A stretch of 64,000 bases of DNA, taken from assembly GCF_001904725.1 (NCBI RefSeq), contig NZ_MRCE01000010.1:1-64000 (forward strand), in the 5' to 3' direction. Every line of letters begins with the position of its first letter. Positions within the stretch are counted from its first letter, which is position 1. Positions 37,503 through 47,672 of the stretch are shown here, one piece after another. The notes beneath the pieces were generated by a model. The model did not search any database. It was not told where the DNA came from and saw only the letters and a program-made list of their open reading frames with translations. The DNA comes from Phormidium ambiguum IAM M-71 (GTDB lineage Bacteria > Cyanobacteriota > Cyanobacteriia > Cyanobacteriales > Aerosakkonemataceae). The position numbers and the translations under genes are program-made.

Positions 37503-40500
37503 TGAATAGAACGATCGCTGAATTTGTTTCCCACCTCAAAACTTTGGATGTACAGCTATTTGTTGAAGGTGATATTGATGCTTCGTTAGATAAAATAAAG
37601 TTGCGTTGTAATGCTCCCGAAGGAATTTTAACAACCGAATTACGCCAAGAATTAGTCGATCGCAAAACCGAACTCATATTATATTTGCAACAAGAAAATA
37701 GAAAGTCGGAAAATCGGGAAGTCGATCGACTATTTCCCGCCACATTCTCATCCCCTAATCTCCCCATCTCCTTATCTTTTGCTCAACAAAGATTGTGGTT
37801 TTTGTATCAGCTTGCACCTGACAATCCTTTCTACAATATACCTGCGGCAATTCGCTTAATTGGCAAGTTAGATCGAAAGGCATTAGAGCGATCGTTTCAA
37901 GAAATTGTGCGCCGTCATGCTGCCCTTCGCACCACATTTACAACCATTGATGGACAACCTGTTCAAATAGTTGCACCAGAAATTAAAGTTAATTTATCAG
38001 TGGTGAATTTACAAAATGTTGCTGAGAGCGATCGACAAAAAATCAGTCAACAATTAGCTACCGCTGAAGCACAACGTCCGTTTAATTTGACTAGCGATCG
38101 ATTGTTACGAATTACATTGCTACAATTTGCACAAACTGAAGCGATTCTATTACTAACACTACACCATATTGTTGCTGATGGTTGGTCATTAGGCGTACTA
38201 ATTCGGGAACTAGGTTATTTTTACACGGCATTTGTAGAAGGACGAACACCTGAATTACCAGCATTACCAATTCAGTATACAGATTTTGCTTGCTGGCAGC
38301 GCAATTGGTTACAAGGAAAAGTGTTAGAAGAACAATTAATTTACTGGCGCAAACAGTTACAAGATTTACCAGTTTTAAATCTGCCAAGCGATCGCCCCCG
38401 CCCAGCAATTCAAACTTACCGAGGTGCAACTTATCCCCTGCAAATTTCCCCTAATCTTACCCAAGAATTAGTAACATTAAGTCAGCAATCAGGGGCATCT
38501 TTATTTATGACTTTGCTGGCAGCATTTCAAACCTTGCTTTATCGCTACACGGGACAAGGAGATATTGCGATCGGTTCTCCCATTGCCAATCGTCATCGTA
38601 GTGAATTAGAAGGATTAATTGGGTTTTTTGTTAATAGTTTGGTGATGCGCGCATCGAATTTATCTGATAATCCCACTTTCCGCGAATTATTGACGCAAGT
38701 TCGCAATGTTGCCCTAGAAGCATACAACCATCAAGACTTACCATTTGAAAAATTAGTGGAAGAATTAGATCCCGATCGAGATTTAAGTCGCAATCCCCTA
38801 TTTCAAGTCGCCTTTGCTTTACAAAATGCCCCAATCCAACCTTTAAAATTACCTGGATTGATGCTACAACCTGCACCATTAGAGTCAGGTAGTACCCGAT
38901 TTGATTTAGAAATTCACTTGTGGGAATCAACTCAAGGATTACAAAGTTTATGGCAATCTCAAGCAGGATTAAGTGGTTTTATTTCTTATAGTACTGATTT
39001 GTTTGAACGCGATCGAATTGAACGTTTAGTCGGACATTTCTACACTTTATTAGCAGGAATTGTTGCTAATCCTGATAGTCGGATATCAGATTTACCTTTA
39101 CTCACAATTGCAGAATATCAGCAAATTTTTGTCGAATGGAATCGATCCCCCCTAGCCCTTAATAAGGGGGGAATTTATTCTGAAATCCCCCTTAACAAGG
39201 GGGATTTAGGGGGTTCGATGTGTTGTTTCCATCAAATTTTTGAATCACAGGTGCAATCCAATCCAAAAACGATCGCAATTGTCTCAGAACAAAAATCCTT
39301 AACTTATGAAGAACTCAATCAAAAAGCGGATTGTTTAGCACAAATTTTAAGACAAATGGGAGTGCAAGCAAATTCTTTAGTGGGGTTATGTGTCGATCGA
39401 TCTGCCGATATGGTAATTGGTATTTTGGGAATTCTTAAAGCTGGAGGAGCATTCGTACCACTCGATCCTAATTATCCGAGCGATCGACTCCATTTCATGT
39501 TAGCTGATACCCAAGTTTCGATTTTATTAACCCAATCTTGGTTAGTCGAATCTTTGCCAAAATCCTCAGCCAAAATACTCTGTTTAGATCTACTAAATTC
39601 TAACACCCCCCTTAGTAAGGGGGGCAGGGGGGGTCTAACAATAACCGCTGACAATCTTGCTTATGTAATTTACACTTCCGGTTCTACGGGTACACCAAAA
39701 GGAGTTCTGCTATCTCATCGTGGTTTATGTAATGTTGTAAAAGCGCAAAAAAATGCTTTTCATTTATCTAATAAAAGTCGAATTTTGCAGTTTAGTTCTA
39801 TAAGTTTTGATGCTTCTATTTTTGAAATTGCTTTAGCATTAGGTTCTGGTAATACTTTATATATTCCACCAAAATCTGCCCAACTACCGGGAATAGAATT
39901 AGTACAATTTATGAAAGATAATGCTATTACCCATGCCTTGCTAACTCCGGCAGTATTGGCAGTTTTACCTTCAGCGGAATTACCCGATCTTCAAATATTA
40001 ATTACAGGTGGCGAAGTTTGCTCAAGTCAAGTACTCGATCGCTGGGCAAAAAATCGCCGTTTTTTCAACGCTTATGGGCCTACAGAAACTACTATTTGGG
40101 CAACTGTTGCGGAACTTTCTCCAGGCGACAATCCTTTAGCGATCGGTCGCTCAATTCTTAATACCCAAGTATACATTCTTGACGCTAATTTAAACCCCGT
40201 TCCTGTTGGTATTCCAGGCGAATTATATATTGGTGGCGAAGGAGTGGCACAAGGTTATCTCAATCGTCCAGATTTGACAGTTGAAAGGTTCATTGATGTT
40301 GATTTTAACTCAAAATTCTGTAAGGGCGGGTTTAGTAAACAACCTTTGCATACTACAGAGAATCTTTGGGCAAAACCCGCCCCTACAAATGCAAAACTTT
40401 ACAAAACTGGCGATCGCGCCTGGTACCTTCCAGATGGTACGATCGAGTTTCTCGGTAGAATTGATAATCAAATTAAAATCCGGGGTTTCCGTGTAGAATT

Positions 40501-43330
40501 GGGCGAAATTGAAACAAAATTACAAAGTCATCCAGCAATTAAAGAAGCAGTTGTACTCGCTTCAGGAGAAACATCAAACGAAAAGCGTTTAATCGCTTAT
40601 TTTACTCTTAATTTTTCTGATTTAATTTTACGCGATCGCCAAAATTCTCCCCCAATATTATCATCTCTGCAAACCCAACAAATCGAGCAATGGCAAACTC
40701 TTTATAACCAAACATATCAACCTACAAATATAACTGAAAATTTTAATATTACCGGATGGAATAGTAGTTACACTGGCGAACCGATTCCTTTGGAACAAAT
40801 GCAAGAATGGGTGAGCGATCGCGTTCAGCAAATTCTCGCCCTTAAACCCAAACGAGTATTAGAAATTGGTTGCGGTACGGGATTATTATTGTTTCAAATT
40901 GCGCCTCATTGCAAAAAATATATGGCAACTGACTTTTCCAAAGTTGCTCTAGAAAGTATTCAAAATAAGCTGAACAATCTAAATCTTCCCCAAGTCGAAC
41001 TAATTCAAGCGATGGCCAACGACTTCAGTAAAATTGAAGGAGATTATGATATTGTTATTTTGAATTCAATCGTCCAATATTTCCCTAATGTTGATTATTT
41101 AATGGAAGTAATTGAAGGAAGTATTCAAGTTTTGGCTCCTGGTGGCGTGTTATTTATTGGTGATGTCAGAAGTTTGCCTTTATTAAAAGCTTTTCATAGT
41201 TGGATGCAATTTTCTCAAGCAGATTCAGGAATAGAAAGAACCGAACTGCAACAACGAGTAGATCGATCGCTATTTGAAGAACCAGAATTAGCGATCGATC
41301 CTAAATTCTTTTATGCGTTACGCGATCGATTCCCGCAAATCCAGCAAGTACAAATTCGCCTTTCCCAAGGTCGGCATCACAATGAAATGAAGCAGTTTCG
41401 CTATAACGTTTTACTGCATATCAAAGGAGAATTTACCAACTCTAATCAACTTATATCTAGCTCATCAAATTTAATCCAAAAATATAACTGGAAAGTTAAT
41501 CCGATCGCAGTTGAAGAAATTAAAAATAATTTACTTGAAACTAAACCCGAATTATTTATGATTACTAATGTCACGAATAGTCGGGTAAATTCGGCAATTA
41601 AAATTACCAATTGGCTAGATAAAAAAGAATTTCCCAAAACAGTAGGGAGAATGCGCGAATTGTTACAAGATATTGGTGAAATAGCGATCGATCCTCAAGA
41701 TTGGTGGGATTTAGAAAAAGAACTACCTTACAATTTAGAAATTACTTGGTCAACGGAAACTCAAACAGGTAATTATGATGTGTTGTTAATTAAAGATGAT
41801 ATTGATGTAATAGTTGATTTTACTAATTCACTAGATCGCAGCGATAACTACACAAATAATCCGCTTCAGTCCCAATTTTCTCGACAAATTATTCCTGAAC
41901 TCCGCCATTATCTGAAGCAAAGTTTACCTGATTACATGATACCTTTCGCTTTTGTACCATTAGAAACTTTACCTTTAAGTACTAATGGAAAAGTCGATCG
42001 CACTTCCTTACCAAAGTTAAGCGAAAATTCAATTGAGCGATCCAGTATAGTTACATCATTAACACCCACAGAAGCAATACTTTCTGATATTTGGAAAGAA
42101 CTTTTGCGACTTAACAATGTGAACATTCAAGACAACTTTTTTGAATTGGGTGGACATTCATTGTTGGCAACACAAATGACCTCTCGCGTGCGCGATGTTT
42201 TTGGTGTAGAGCTACCTTTAAAAAGTTTATTTGAAGCACCAACGATCGCTAAACTTGCGCCAATCATAGAAAATCTGCGCGACACCAACTTAACCACAAA
42301 AATTCCGCCATTAGTTCGACTCGATCGATCTGCTTACCGTCGCAAGCGAGTATCTTCAAATTTAATTCAAGAAACTTCTTTATCTATATCAATTCCAGCT
42401 AGATTTGAATTATTAAAAAACCGCAGAGACGCAGAGAACGCAGAGAAAACAACACAGAGAAATAATTCAGATGCAAATGAATTTGATATTAATAACTCTG
42501 ATAAATTTATCAAAGAAGTTCGCTCGCCTCTAGTTCCCTTAACCCTTGGTGGCAGCAAGCAACCCTTTTTCTGCGTGCATCCGATGTTCGGCGTTGTCTT
42601 TCCCTACCTAGAACTGGCGCATCATCTGAAATGCGATCGCAGTTTGTACGGACTGCAACCTTTGGGACTTGACGGAACATCTGCACCTTTGAATACAATT
42701 GAAGCGATCGCCGCTTACTACATTCAAGCAATTCAAATTCTGCAACCGCAAGGCCCCTACTTTCTCGGAGGATGGTCTTTTGGTGGATTAGTTGCTTTTG
42801 AAATGGCGCAACAACTAACTCAAACAGGACAAGAAATTGGTTTATTAGCAATTCTTGATACTCCCGCACCTGGCAATAAACCTTCTATCTGTCAAAGTCT
42901 GAAATTTCTTTTGGGAACAGCTATTTGGTCTACTTTACCATTCTTGCTCGATTTTGGCGCAATTGCAACGAATAAAATCCAATCTCAAAATTCTTGGTTT
43001 TCGCGTTGGCAATGGTCTGCGATCGCACGTTTAATTCCCGAAGAATCTCGATTACAACTATTAGATGAATCCGCGATTTCTCCAATGCTAAAAATTGTCT
43101 ATGCCAACGCCCAAGCAGCTTACCGATATAAACCACAAACTTACTCGAAACGTATCACTTTATTTAAAGTCGCCGAACAATCTGATGCCAATAAACAAAA
43201 TTATAGTTTAGGTTGGAGCGAATTAGCCAATGATATTCAAGTACATCAAATACCAGGAAACCATCTATCTTTGCTAAAACAACCTCATGTTCAAATCCTA
43301 GCTGAAAAACTTGAGCAATATCTCTCTTGA
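37502..43330 (+). CDS. Non-ribosomal peptide synthetase, docking-C-A(nMT)-PCP-TE
   Basis: A 1942-residue terminating NRPS. In order: a TubC-like docking domain (1-60), a condensation domain with HHIVADGW (His221-His222, Asp226), an adenylation domain (about 560-1030, A3 VIYTSGSTGTPKG), and an inserted SAM methyltransferase between A8 and A9 (about 1080-1330, VLEIGCGTGLLLF). The remaining adenylation motifs (LPLSTNGKVDR), a carrier domain (Ser1553) and a type I thioesterase with GGWSFGG (Ser1759) follow. The methyltransferase position is canonical for N-methylation. The pocket reads D-A-F-L-I-G-A-I-W-(K) by hand alignment, and I cannot assign a residue. Four linkers contain translated genome repeats. 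Together with the previous gene it would release an N-methylated, probably acylated, two-residue product. No MbtH or phosphopantetheinyl transferase is nearby. Confidence 0.93.
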   Translation: MNRTIAEFVSHLKTLDVQLFVEGDIDASLDKIKLRCNAPEGILTTELRQELVDRKTELILYLQQENRKSENREVDRLFPATFSSPNLPISLSFAQQRLWFLYQLAPDNPFYNIPAAIRLIGKLDRKALERSFQEIVRRHAALRTTFTTIDGQPVQIVAPEIKVNLSVVNLQNVAESDRQKISQQLATAEAQRPFNLTSDRLLRITLLQFAQTEAILLLTLHHIVADGWSLGVLIRELGYFYTAFVEGRTPELPALPIQYTDFACWQRNWLQGKVLEEQLIYWRKQLQDLPVLNLPSDRPRPAIQTYRGATYPLQISPNLTQELVTLSQQSGASLFMTLLAAFQTLLYRYTGQGDIAIGSPIANRHRSELEGLIGFFVNSLVMRASNLSDNPTFRELLTQVRNVALEAYNHQDLPFEKLVEELDPDRDLSRNPLFQVAFALQNAPIQPLKLPGLMLQPAPLESGSTRFDLEIHLWESTQGLQSLWQSQAGLSGFISYSTDLFERDRIERLVGHFYTLLAGIVANPDSRISDLPLLTIAEYQQIFVEWNRSPLALNKGGIYSEIPLNKGDLGGSMCCFHQIFESQVQSNPKTIAIVSEQKSLTYEELNQKADCLAQILRQMGVQANSLVGLCVDRSADMVIGILGILKAGGAFVPLDPNYPSDRLHFMLADTQVSILLTQSWLVESLPKSSAKILCLDLLNSNTPLSKGGRGGLTITADNLAYVIYTSGSTGTPKGVLLSHRGLCNVVKAQKNAFHLSNKSRILQFSSISFDASIFEIALALGSGNTLYIPPKSAQLPGIELVQFMKDNAITHALLTPAVLAVLPSAELPDLQILITGGEVCSSQVLDRWAKNRRFFNAYGPTETTIWATVAELSPGDNPLAIGRSILNTQVYILDANLNPVPVGIPGELYIGGEGVAQGYLNRPDLTVERFIDVDFNSKFCKGGFSKQPLHTTENLWAKPAPTNAKLYKTGDRAWYLPDGTIEFLGRIDNQIKIRGFRVELGEIETKLQSHPAIKEAVVLASGETSNEKRLIAYFTLNFSDLILRDRQNSPPILSSLQTQQIEQWQTLYNQTYQPTNITENFNITGWNSSYTGEPIPLEQMQEWVSDRVQQILALKPKRVLEIGCGTGLLLFQIAPHCKKYMATDFSKVALESIQNKLNNLNLPQVELIQAMANDFSKIEGDYDIVILNSIVQYFPNVDYLMEVIEGSIQVLAPGGVLFIGDVRSLPLLKAFHSWMQFSQADSGIERTELQQRVDRSLFEEPELAIDPKFFYALRDRFPQIQQVQIRLSQGRHHNEMKQFRYNVLLHIKGEFTNSNQLISSSSNLIQKYNWKVNPIAVEEIKNNLLETKPELFMITNVTNSRVNSAIKITNWLDKKEFPKTVGRMRELLQDIGEIAIDPQDWWDLEKELPYNLEITWSTETQTGNYDVLLIKDDIDVIVDFTNSLDRSDNYTNNPLQSQFSRQIIPELRHYLKQSLPDYMIPFAFVPLETLPLSTNGKVDRTSLPKLSENSIERSSIVTSLTPTEAILSDIWKELLRLNNVNIQDNFFELGGHSLLATQMTSRVRDVFGVELPLKSLFEAPTIAKLAPIIENLRDTNLTTKIPPLVRLDRSAYRRKRVSSNLIQETSLSISIPARFELLKNRRDAENAEKTTQRNNSDANEFDINNSDKFIKEVRSPLVPLTLGGSKQPFFCVHPMFGVVFPYLELAHHLKCDRSLYGLQPLGLDGTSAPLNTIEAIAAYYIQAIQILQPQGPYFLGGWSFGGLVAFEMAQQLTQTGQEIGLLAILDTPAPGNKPSICQSLKFLLGTAIWSTLPFLLDFGAIATNKIQSQNSWFSRWQWSAIARLIPEESRLQLLDESAISPMLKIVYANAQAAYRYKPQTYSKRITLFKVAEQSDANKQNYSLGWSELANDIQVHQIPGNHLSLLKQPHVQILAEKLEQYLS
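39143..39218. repeat. CCCCCTTAA-type repeat inside NRPS, linker 1
   Basis: A CCCCCCTAGCCC…TAAGGGGGG and CCCCCTTAACAAGGGGGATT tract, a dispersed cyanobacterial repeat, is translated as LNKGG…LNKGDLGG between the condensation and adenylation domains. The frame is kept. A related copy is in the kinase gene at 60990-61062. Confidence 0.8.
39604..39633. repeat. CCCCCCTTAGTAAGGGGGG repeat inside NRPS
   Basis: A shorter copy of the same repeat family, translated as TPLSKGGRGG just before core motif A3 of the adenylation domain, in a surface loop between A2 and A3. The frame is kept. Confidence 0.75.
40319..40387. repeat. GGGCGGGTTT hairpin repeat inside NRPS
   Basis: TGTAAGGGCGGGTTT at the left and AAACCCGCCCCTACA at the right form a long near-perfect inverted repeat. 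A 39-bp loop separates them. It is translated as about 23 residues between A6 and A7 of the adenylation domain. This family is usually intergenic in cyanobacteria. Confidence 0.8.
42418..42460. repeat. CGCAGAG repeat inside NRPS, PCP-TE linker
   Basis: ACCGCAGAGACGCAGAGAAC and following purine-rich sequence is the same family as the intergenic copy at 5404-5435. Here it is translated as NRRDAENAEKTTQRN between the carrier and thioesterase domains. Confidence 0.8.
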
Positions 43331-43375
43331 TTTAATTCAAAATAATGTAGAGACGTTAAATATAATATAACGACA

Positions 43376-43399
43376 CCCCTCCCCGTCTACGGGGAGGGG
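43376..43399. terminator. GC-rich hairpin between convergent genes
   Basis: CCCCTCCCCGT and ACGGGGAGGGG pair perfectly around a two-base spacer. It lies between the NRPS stop (43330) and the stop of the minus-strand GT39 gene (43431). There is no T-run, so it may slow or end transcription from either side, or be only a dispersed repeat. A half copy of the GTAGAGACG repeat is at 43347. Confidence 0.5.
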
Positions 43400-43430
43400 A
43401 TGGGGGTGGGGTTCTTAGGTGTATGACTGC

Positions 43431-44960
43431 TTACCGAGTATAAAACTCACCAAAATAAGCTTTAAACTCAGACCAATCATGTTGCAGAGAAACTTGAATA
43501 TCTTTGCATAAATAGATAGGAATTGCACTATTTATGCCGATCGTATTTTCATGGGTGATAGTATTCACTTTTTCTACTTGCTTAAACAACTTTTTCAAGT
43601 GGTTGAAATCACCTCCAACACTAATAACAGTATCACCGGAATAATCTCTTGGCCCCCAAAAGTAAAAAGCATGAGCACCACTAATTACCTTTGGTAAATT
43701 GTATTTTTTGCCAAAAAAGTCGATCGCCGATGCGTGACCATAATCCCAAACTAAAATCGGCACATTAGATCGATCGCTTAATGCTGGACTGAAATAAACT
43801 TCGCTCACTTCGGCTGCTATTTCTTCCCAACCTAACATTTGGCGAAAATGCCAAGGTGCTTCTATCGAATTGAGGTCTGTACTACCGCGATCGGGAAGTG
43901 TATAAATTGAGGAGTAAAATTTAGAAATCTGGAGCAATGTTTCCAAAGGTAAAACCGGAAGAGTCATCGGAACTAACAAGAAAGTACTAGAAATCAAAGC
44001 CACGATAATTGAAGTTTTCCAAAACTTCCTCCGCCGGACAAATCTCTCAACCATAATCGATCCCGAAGCAAATAGTATCGGATAAATGGGAGCCAAGTAA
44101 TAAGATTTGCCACCCAGAACAAAAAATATGCCAAATACCACAAAGAAAGACCAACCAAAGAAGCGATATAATTTACCATCTGGCGATCGCAGATAATAAT
44201 AAATTCCTGCTAGCCAGATTGGTAATGTTAAAGGTTGCATCATGAAAAATGGCTGAATAAATAAATCAACCATCGATTCTAGTAATGGTTTTTTACTAGA
44301 TATATTCGCTGCTGCTTGGTGTTCAAGAAAAGGCAAACCATGCTCTATTTGCCAAATAATATTGGGTAAAATCATCACAGACGCGATTAAAATTGCTACC
44401 CAAATCCATTTTTCCCAAAATAGTTGCCGATAGGAAGTTAAACTCAACCCAACTAACAAACTAAAGCCAAAGAAGAGCATTGAATATTTATTCAGTAACC
44501 CAATGCCAACTATAAAACCTACTAAATACCAAAGCTGAGGCGATCGATATTTTAAGCTGAGCAAAATAATGAAAGCGCACAACGTCCACAGAAGAGGCTC
44601 AAAAGCATTCATTGTGAAAATTGTGTGAATAAACAGATAGTAAGGGGAAACAATTATTGCTAAAGCTGCTAAAAATTGAGCAAACTTTCCTCCCCCTAAT
44701 TCCCGCACCATTAATCCGGTTAAAGCTACTAATAAAGCGCCAGCTATCGCCGGAAAAAGCCGAATTGCAAACAGAGAATCGCCAAAAAGCGATCGATTTA
44801 AATTAGCAAGAACTGCAACCAAAGGAGGTAATTCCGTGTAACCCCAATCTAAATGTTCCCCACAAGCAATATAGTAAAGCTCATCAATCTGATAACCATA
44901 TTGCCCATTAGTTAAAAAATGCAAAACTAATTTGGCTAATGCCAAAATCCAAATCATCAC
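43431..44960 (-). CDS. Glycosyltransferase family 39 membrane protein
   Basis: A 509-residue GT-C fold protein with about 11 membrane segments. The first loop has [20 protein letters not shown], where the Asp-Glu pair is the expected catalytic or metal site of PMT/ArnT-like enzymes, followed by the family motif [18 protein letters not shown]. The C-terminal 130 residues are soluble and periplasmic. It would transfer a sugar from a polyprenyl phosphate to a lipid or protein acceptor. It is a different branch from the GT39 gene at 15577. It is transcribed in the same direction as the hydrolase gene upstream of it (gap 105 bp), but no functional link is evident. Confidence 0.83.
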
Positions 44961-45065
44961 TATTGCACTCCTGGCACACCTAAAAACAACGAATCCTCAC
45001 GAAAAGAAAGTTCTAAAATTTCCTTTTCTAAAACACTTAACTTGCTTTATTTTTGCTTCAGTTAA

Positions 45066-46781
45066 TCACTTGGAAGAATAAAGCTTTCCAAGGGAATTTA
45101 ACAAAATCAAATTGTAAGGATCTTGACTAATTTCTTGAGCATAAGAAGCTGAAAGGAAAGGTCGATAATTAGAGTCATTGGCAAGATACAGTCGGAAAAA
45201 AGCTAAGTTTAAAGCCTTGAGATAAGATTTGGCAACCTCTGGTTCCTGAAGACTTACATTGTCTGCTACATTTTCATCAGGAGTTTCTAAATTACTTAAA
45301 GCCGAAAAATCAAGGTAAAGGTGGTCAATTTTGCTAGCAACAACCAGATATTTATCTTTTGTTTTCAACCAACTAAAAGCCGGAGCTTGTTCTAATAAAA
45401 GTGGACTAAAAATATCTTCAGTTACCGCTCCCCAAAGAACTGGAATGTTAATTTTACTCAAACCAGATTTACCATAAAGACTGCTACTACCAGGGAAAAG
45501 TACTGATACTGCTTTAATCCTTTTATCACGAAAATCGTAATTTTTTTCGGGAATTTCTAAAGCCTGACATTGAACTAAAAGTGACAGTTTGACTAAGTTT
45601 TTTTCAGGATTACAATCTTGTTTTAAATTAGCAAAATCCATTTGAGCACCAGCTAAAGCCAGCGCCGTATCCCCACCAAAAGAATTACCAAATAATCCCA
45701 CTTGTTGCAGATTTAACTGCCCTTTAAATTCGGTTGAATTTAAACGCTCCAATTCATCTAACATATAAGACACATCCAATGGGCGGTTAATATATGCAGT
45801 TGATTGAAACATTTGTGATGATAACCCTTGAAAAAAATCTTGTCGTTGTATGTCATCACTATCAGGATGTTGGGGAATCGCTACCGCAAAACCATGAGAG
45901 GCTAGATGCTGCGCTAAATAATCGTAGCGATCGATCTTTGTCCCGATTCCATTAGAAATAACTACTACGGGTATCTTTTCGCCATTTGGTACATCAGGTA
46001 AATACAAATTAACGATAAATTCTCTTTGGCGACTGGAATCTCGTAATCTTTTGACTTTTTGCGAATAACTAAATTTTCCTGGTTCTTGTAAGTTTGGTAA
46101 TTGGGAAAAATCGATCGATGTTTCCCCGCTTTTAACTTGGGTGCTGGTTTTTTCGAGTTCCGCAACCAAAGCATTTGTTTCTTCGCGCAATGCTGAAACT
46201 TGTTGAAATTGCTGCATAATTCTTTTGGTATTAAGTCGAATATCTGTGGGGAATTTCCGCATAAAATTAATCAGAGATAACCCATCAGAATCAGCAGTAG
46301 ATAAAATTAAAGCAGAGCGAATTCCATATAAACCATTTTGTCCTCCTTGCAGTTGAATTAATTCCCCTAAATAAGTCAGCAACCTTTCTCCAAAAGAGGA
46401 ATAAAAAAACCGGGACATTAACACCGGACTAAATTGATAGCGAGACTTTAATAAATCGCGTAACTGCGCTTTTTGTTCCGAATTTAAGCGATCGACAATC
46501 AATGCTAATTCTGGCTCAACTTTTCCCTCTTTAGCAAAAGTTTCTAAAGACTCAACCGAAATCGAAAAATCCAGAGGGCCATAATTAAAATAGATGCGTT
46601 CGGCTGCCTTAATTGGAGTAGTTAAAACCAATACCAGGGAGCAAGCCCCCAACAAGGGAAAGAAACATCTACGTTGTGTGAGCAACGTCTTAAACTTCTT
46701 ACGAATACTTGCCAGGTGCTTATCCAACATTTCTTGTTTATTTTCTAGTGACCCTGTTTTAAACAATACATAGTATTGCAT
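45066..46781 (-). CDS. DUF1400 / alpha-beta hydrolase, exported
   Basis: A 571-residue protein. A signal peptide (hydrophobic core about residues 40-58, cleavage after IKAA) is followed by the cyanobacterial DUF1400 domain (about 62-190, starting ERIYFNYGPLDFSISV) and an alpha/beta-hydrolase domain with the nucleophile elbow GLFGNSFGGD (Ser367). The residues GFAVAIPQHPDSD and the late Asp/His region fit a lipase- or dienelactone-hydrolase-like fold. The substrate is unknown. The first 17 residues (before MLDKHLASIRKK) may be untranslated, because that Met gives a more normal signal peptide with a basic start. It is divergent from the DUF3124 lipoprotein. Confidence 0.8.
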   Translation of the reverse strand: MQYYVLFKTGSLENKQEMLDKHLASIRKKFKTLLTQRRCFFPLLGACSLVLVLTTPIKAAERIYFNYGPLDFSISVESLETFAKEGKVEPELALIVDRLNSEQKAQLRDLLKSRYQFSPVLMSRFFYSSFGERLLTYLGELIQLQGGQNGLYGIRSALILSTADSDGLSLINFMRKFPTDIRLNTKRIMQQFQQVSALREETNALVAELEKTSTQVKSGETSIDFSQLPNLQEPGKFSYSQKVKRLRDSSRQREFIVNLYLPDVPNGEKIPVVVISNGIGTKIDRYDYLAQHLASHGFAVAIPQHPDSDDIQRQDFFQGLSSQMFQSTAYINRPLDVSYMLDELERLNSTEFKGQLNLQQVGLFGNSFGGDTALALAGAQMDFANLKQDCNPEKNLVKLSLLVQCQALEIPEKNYDFRDKRIKAVSVLFPGSSSLYGKSGLSKINIPVLWGAVTEDIFSPLLLEQAPAFSWLKTKDKYLVVASKIDHLYLDFSALSNLETPDENVADNVSLQEPEVAKSYLKALNLAFFRLYLANDSNYRPFLSASYAQEISQDPYNLILLNSLGKLYSSK

Positions 46782-46973
46782 TTAAACCTATAGATTCTAA
46801 AACAGAAAATGAGATTTAAGTACAAACTTAGGGATATTTTACTTCTTAACTAAATTGTTGTATAATTTTAGTTTATACCAAAAATTCTTTAGGTCTTGTG
46901 ACAATTGCGTAAGTCATGGACTTTCGGTTGTAATATGAAAAACTAATAATATGTCAAACTTTTCTTATTTTCA

Positions 46974-47498
46974 ATGCAGCAATATCTTTTGAGTTTTCTT
47001 ATCTTAATTGCACTAATCCTCTCTTCTTGCACACCATCAGAAATACCAATAGAACCTGCGAGTCAATTGAAAACTGTTACTTTAGACAGCACAGTAAAGA
47101 TTATTGCAGGTAAAACAGTTTATGTTCCAGTTTACTCTCATATCTATACTTGGCAGCGAAATCAAACAATGGACTTAACTGCTACCCTGAGTATTCGCAA
47201 TACTGATTTAAATAACCCAATTATTATTACCTCAGTTAATTATTACGATAGTAATGGTAAGCTGGTGCGTAAATATTTAAAACAATCCGTAGAACTTAGT
47301 CCATTAGCTGCGATCGATTTTGTCATTAATCAAGAAGATACAACAGGAGGAGTTGGCGCATCTTTTATTGTCGATTGGGTGACGCAAAAGCCAGTTTCTG
47401 AACCTGTCATTGAGGCAGTAATGATTAATGTAGGTGGTAATCAAGGAGTCTCTTTACTTAGTCCAGGTCGAGTGATTAAAAGTCGAGGTAGTAAGTAA
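46974..47498 (+). CDS. DUF3124 lipoprotein
   Basis: A 174-residue exported lipoprotein. The signal is QQYLLSFLILIALILSS-C with the lipobox Cys at about residue 19. The mature part matches the DUF3124 family, with the conserved segments VYVPVYSHIYT, ATLSIRNTD and VNYYDSNGKLV. It is probably a beta-sandwich anchored to a membrane. Its function is unknown. It lies alone between the divergent DUF1400 gene and the large membrane protein gene (174 bp downstream on the same strand). Confidence 0.8.
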   Translation: MQQYLLSFLILIALILSSCTPSEIPIEPASQLKTVTLDSTVKIIAGKTVYVPVYSHIYTWQRNQTMDLTATLSIRNTDLNNPIIITSVNYYDSNGKLVRKYLKQSVELSPLAAIDFVINQEDTTGGVGASFIVDWVTQKPVSEPVIEAVMINVGGNQGVSLLSPGRVIKSRGSK

Positions 47499-47672
47499 TT
47501 TGTTGAGGATTTCACTCGATCAATCTGAAAATATTTGTAATATAAATTGCTCCCGGAGTAAATAGATGATACCCTAATCATCAATAATTAATGCTGGGTT
47601 AGCCAGCTGATAATAAAATAACGGTCATTTTGAATTGTATTAATCAATAAATTAAACAGGGGGATATGAAGA

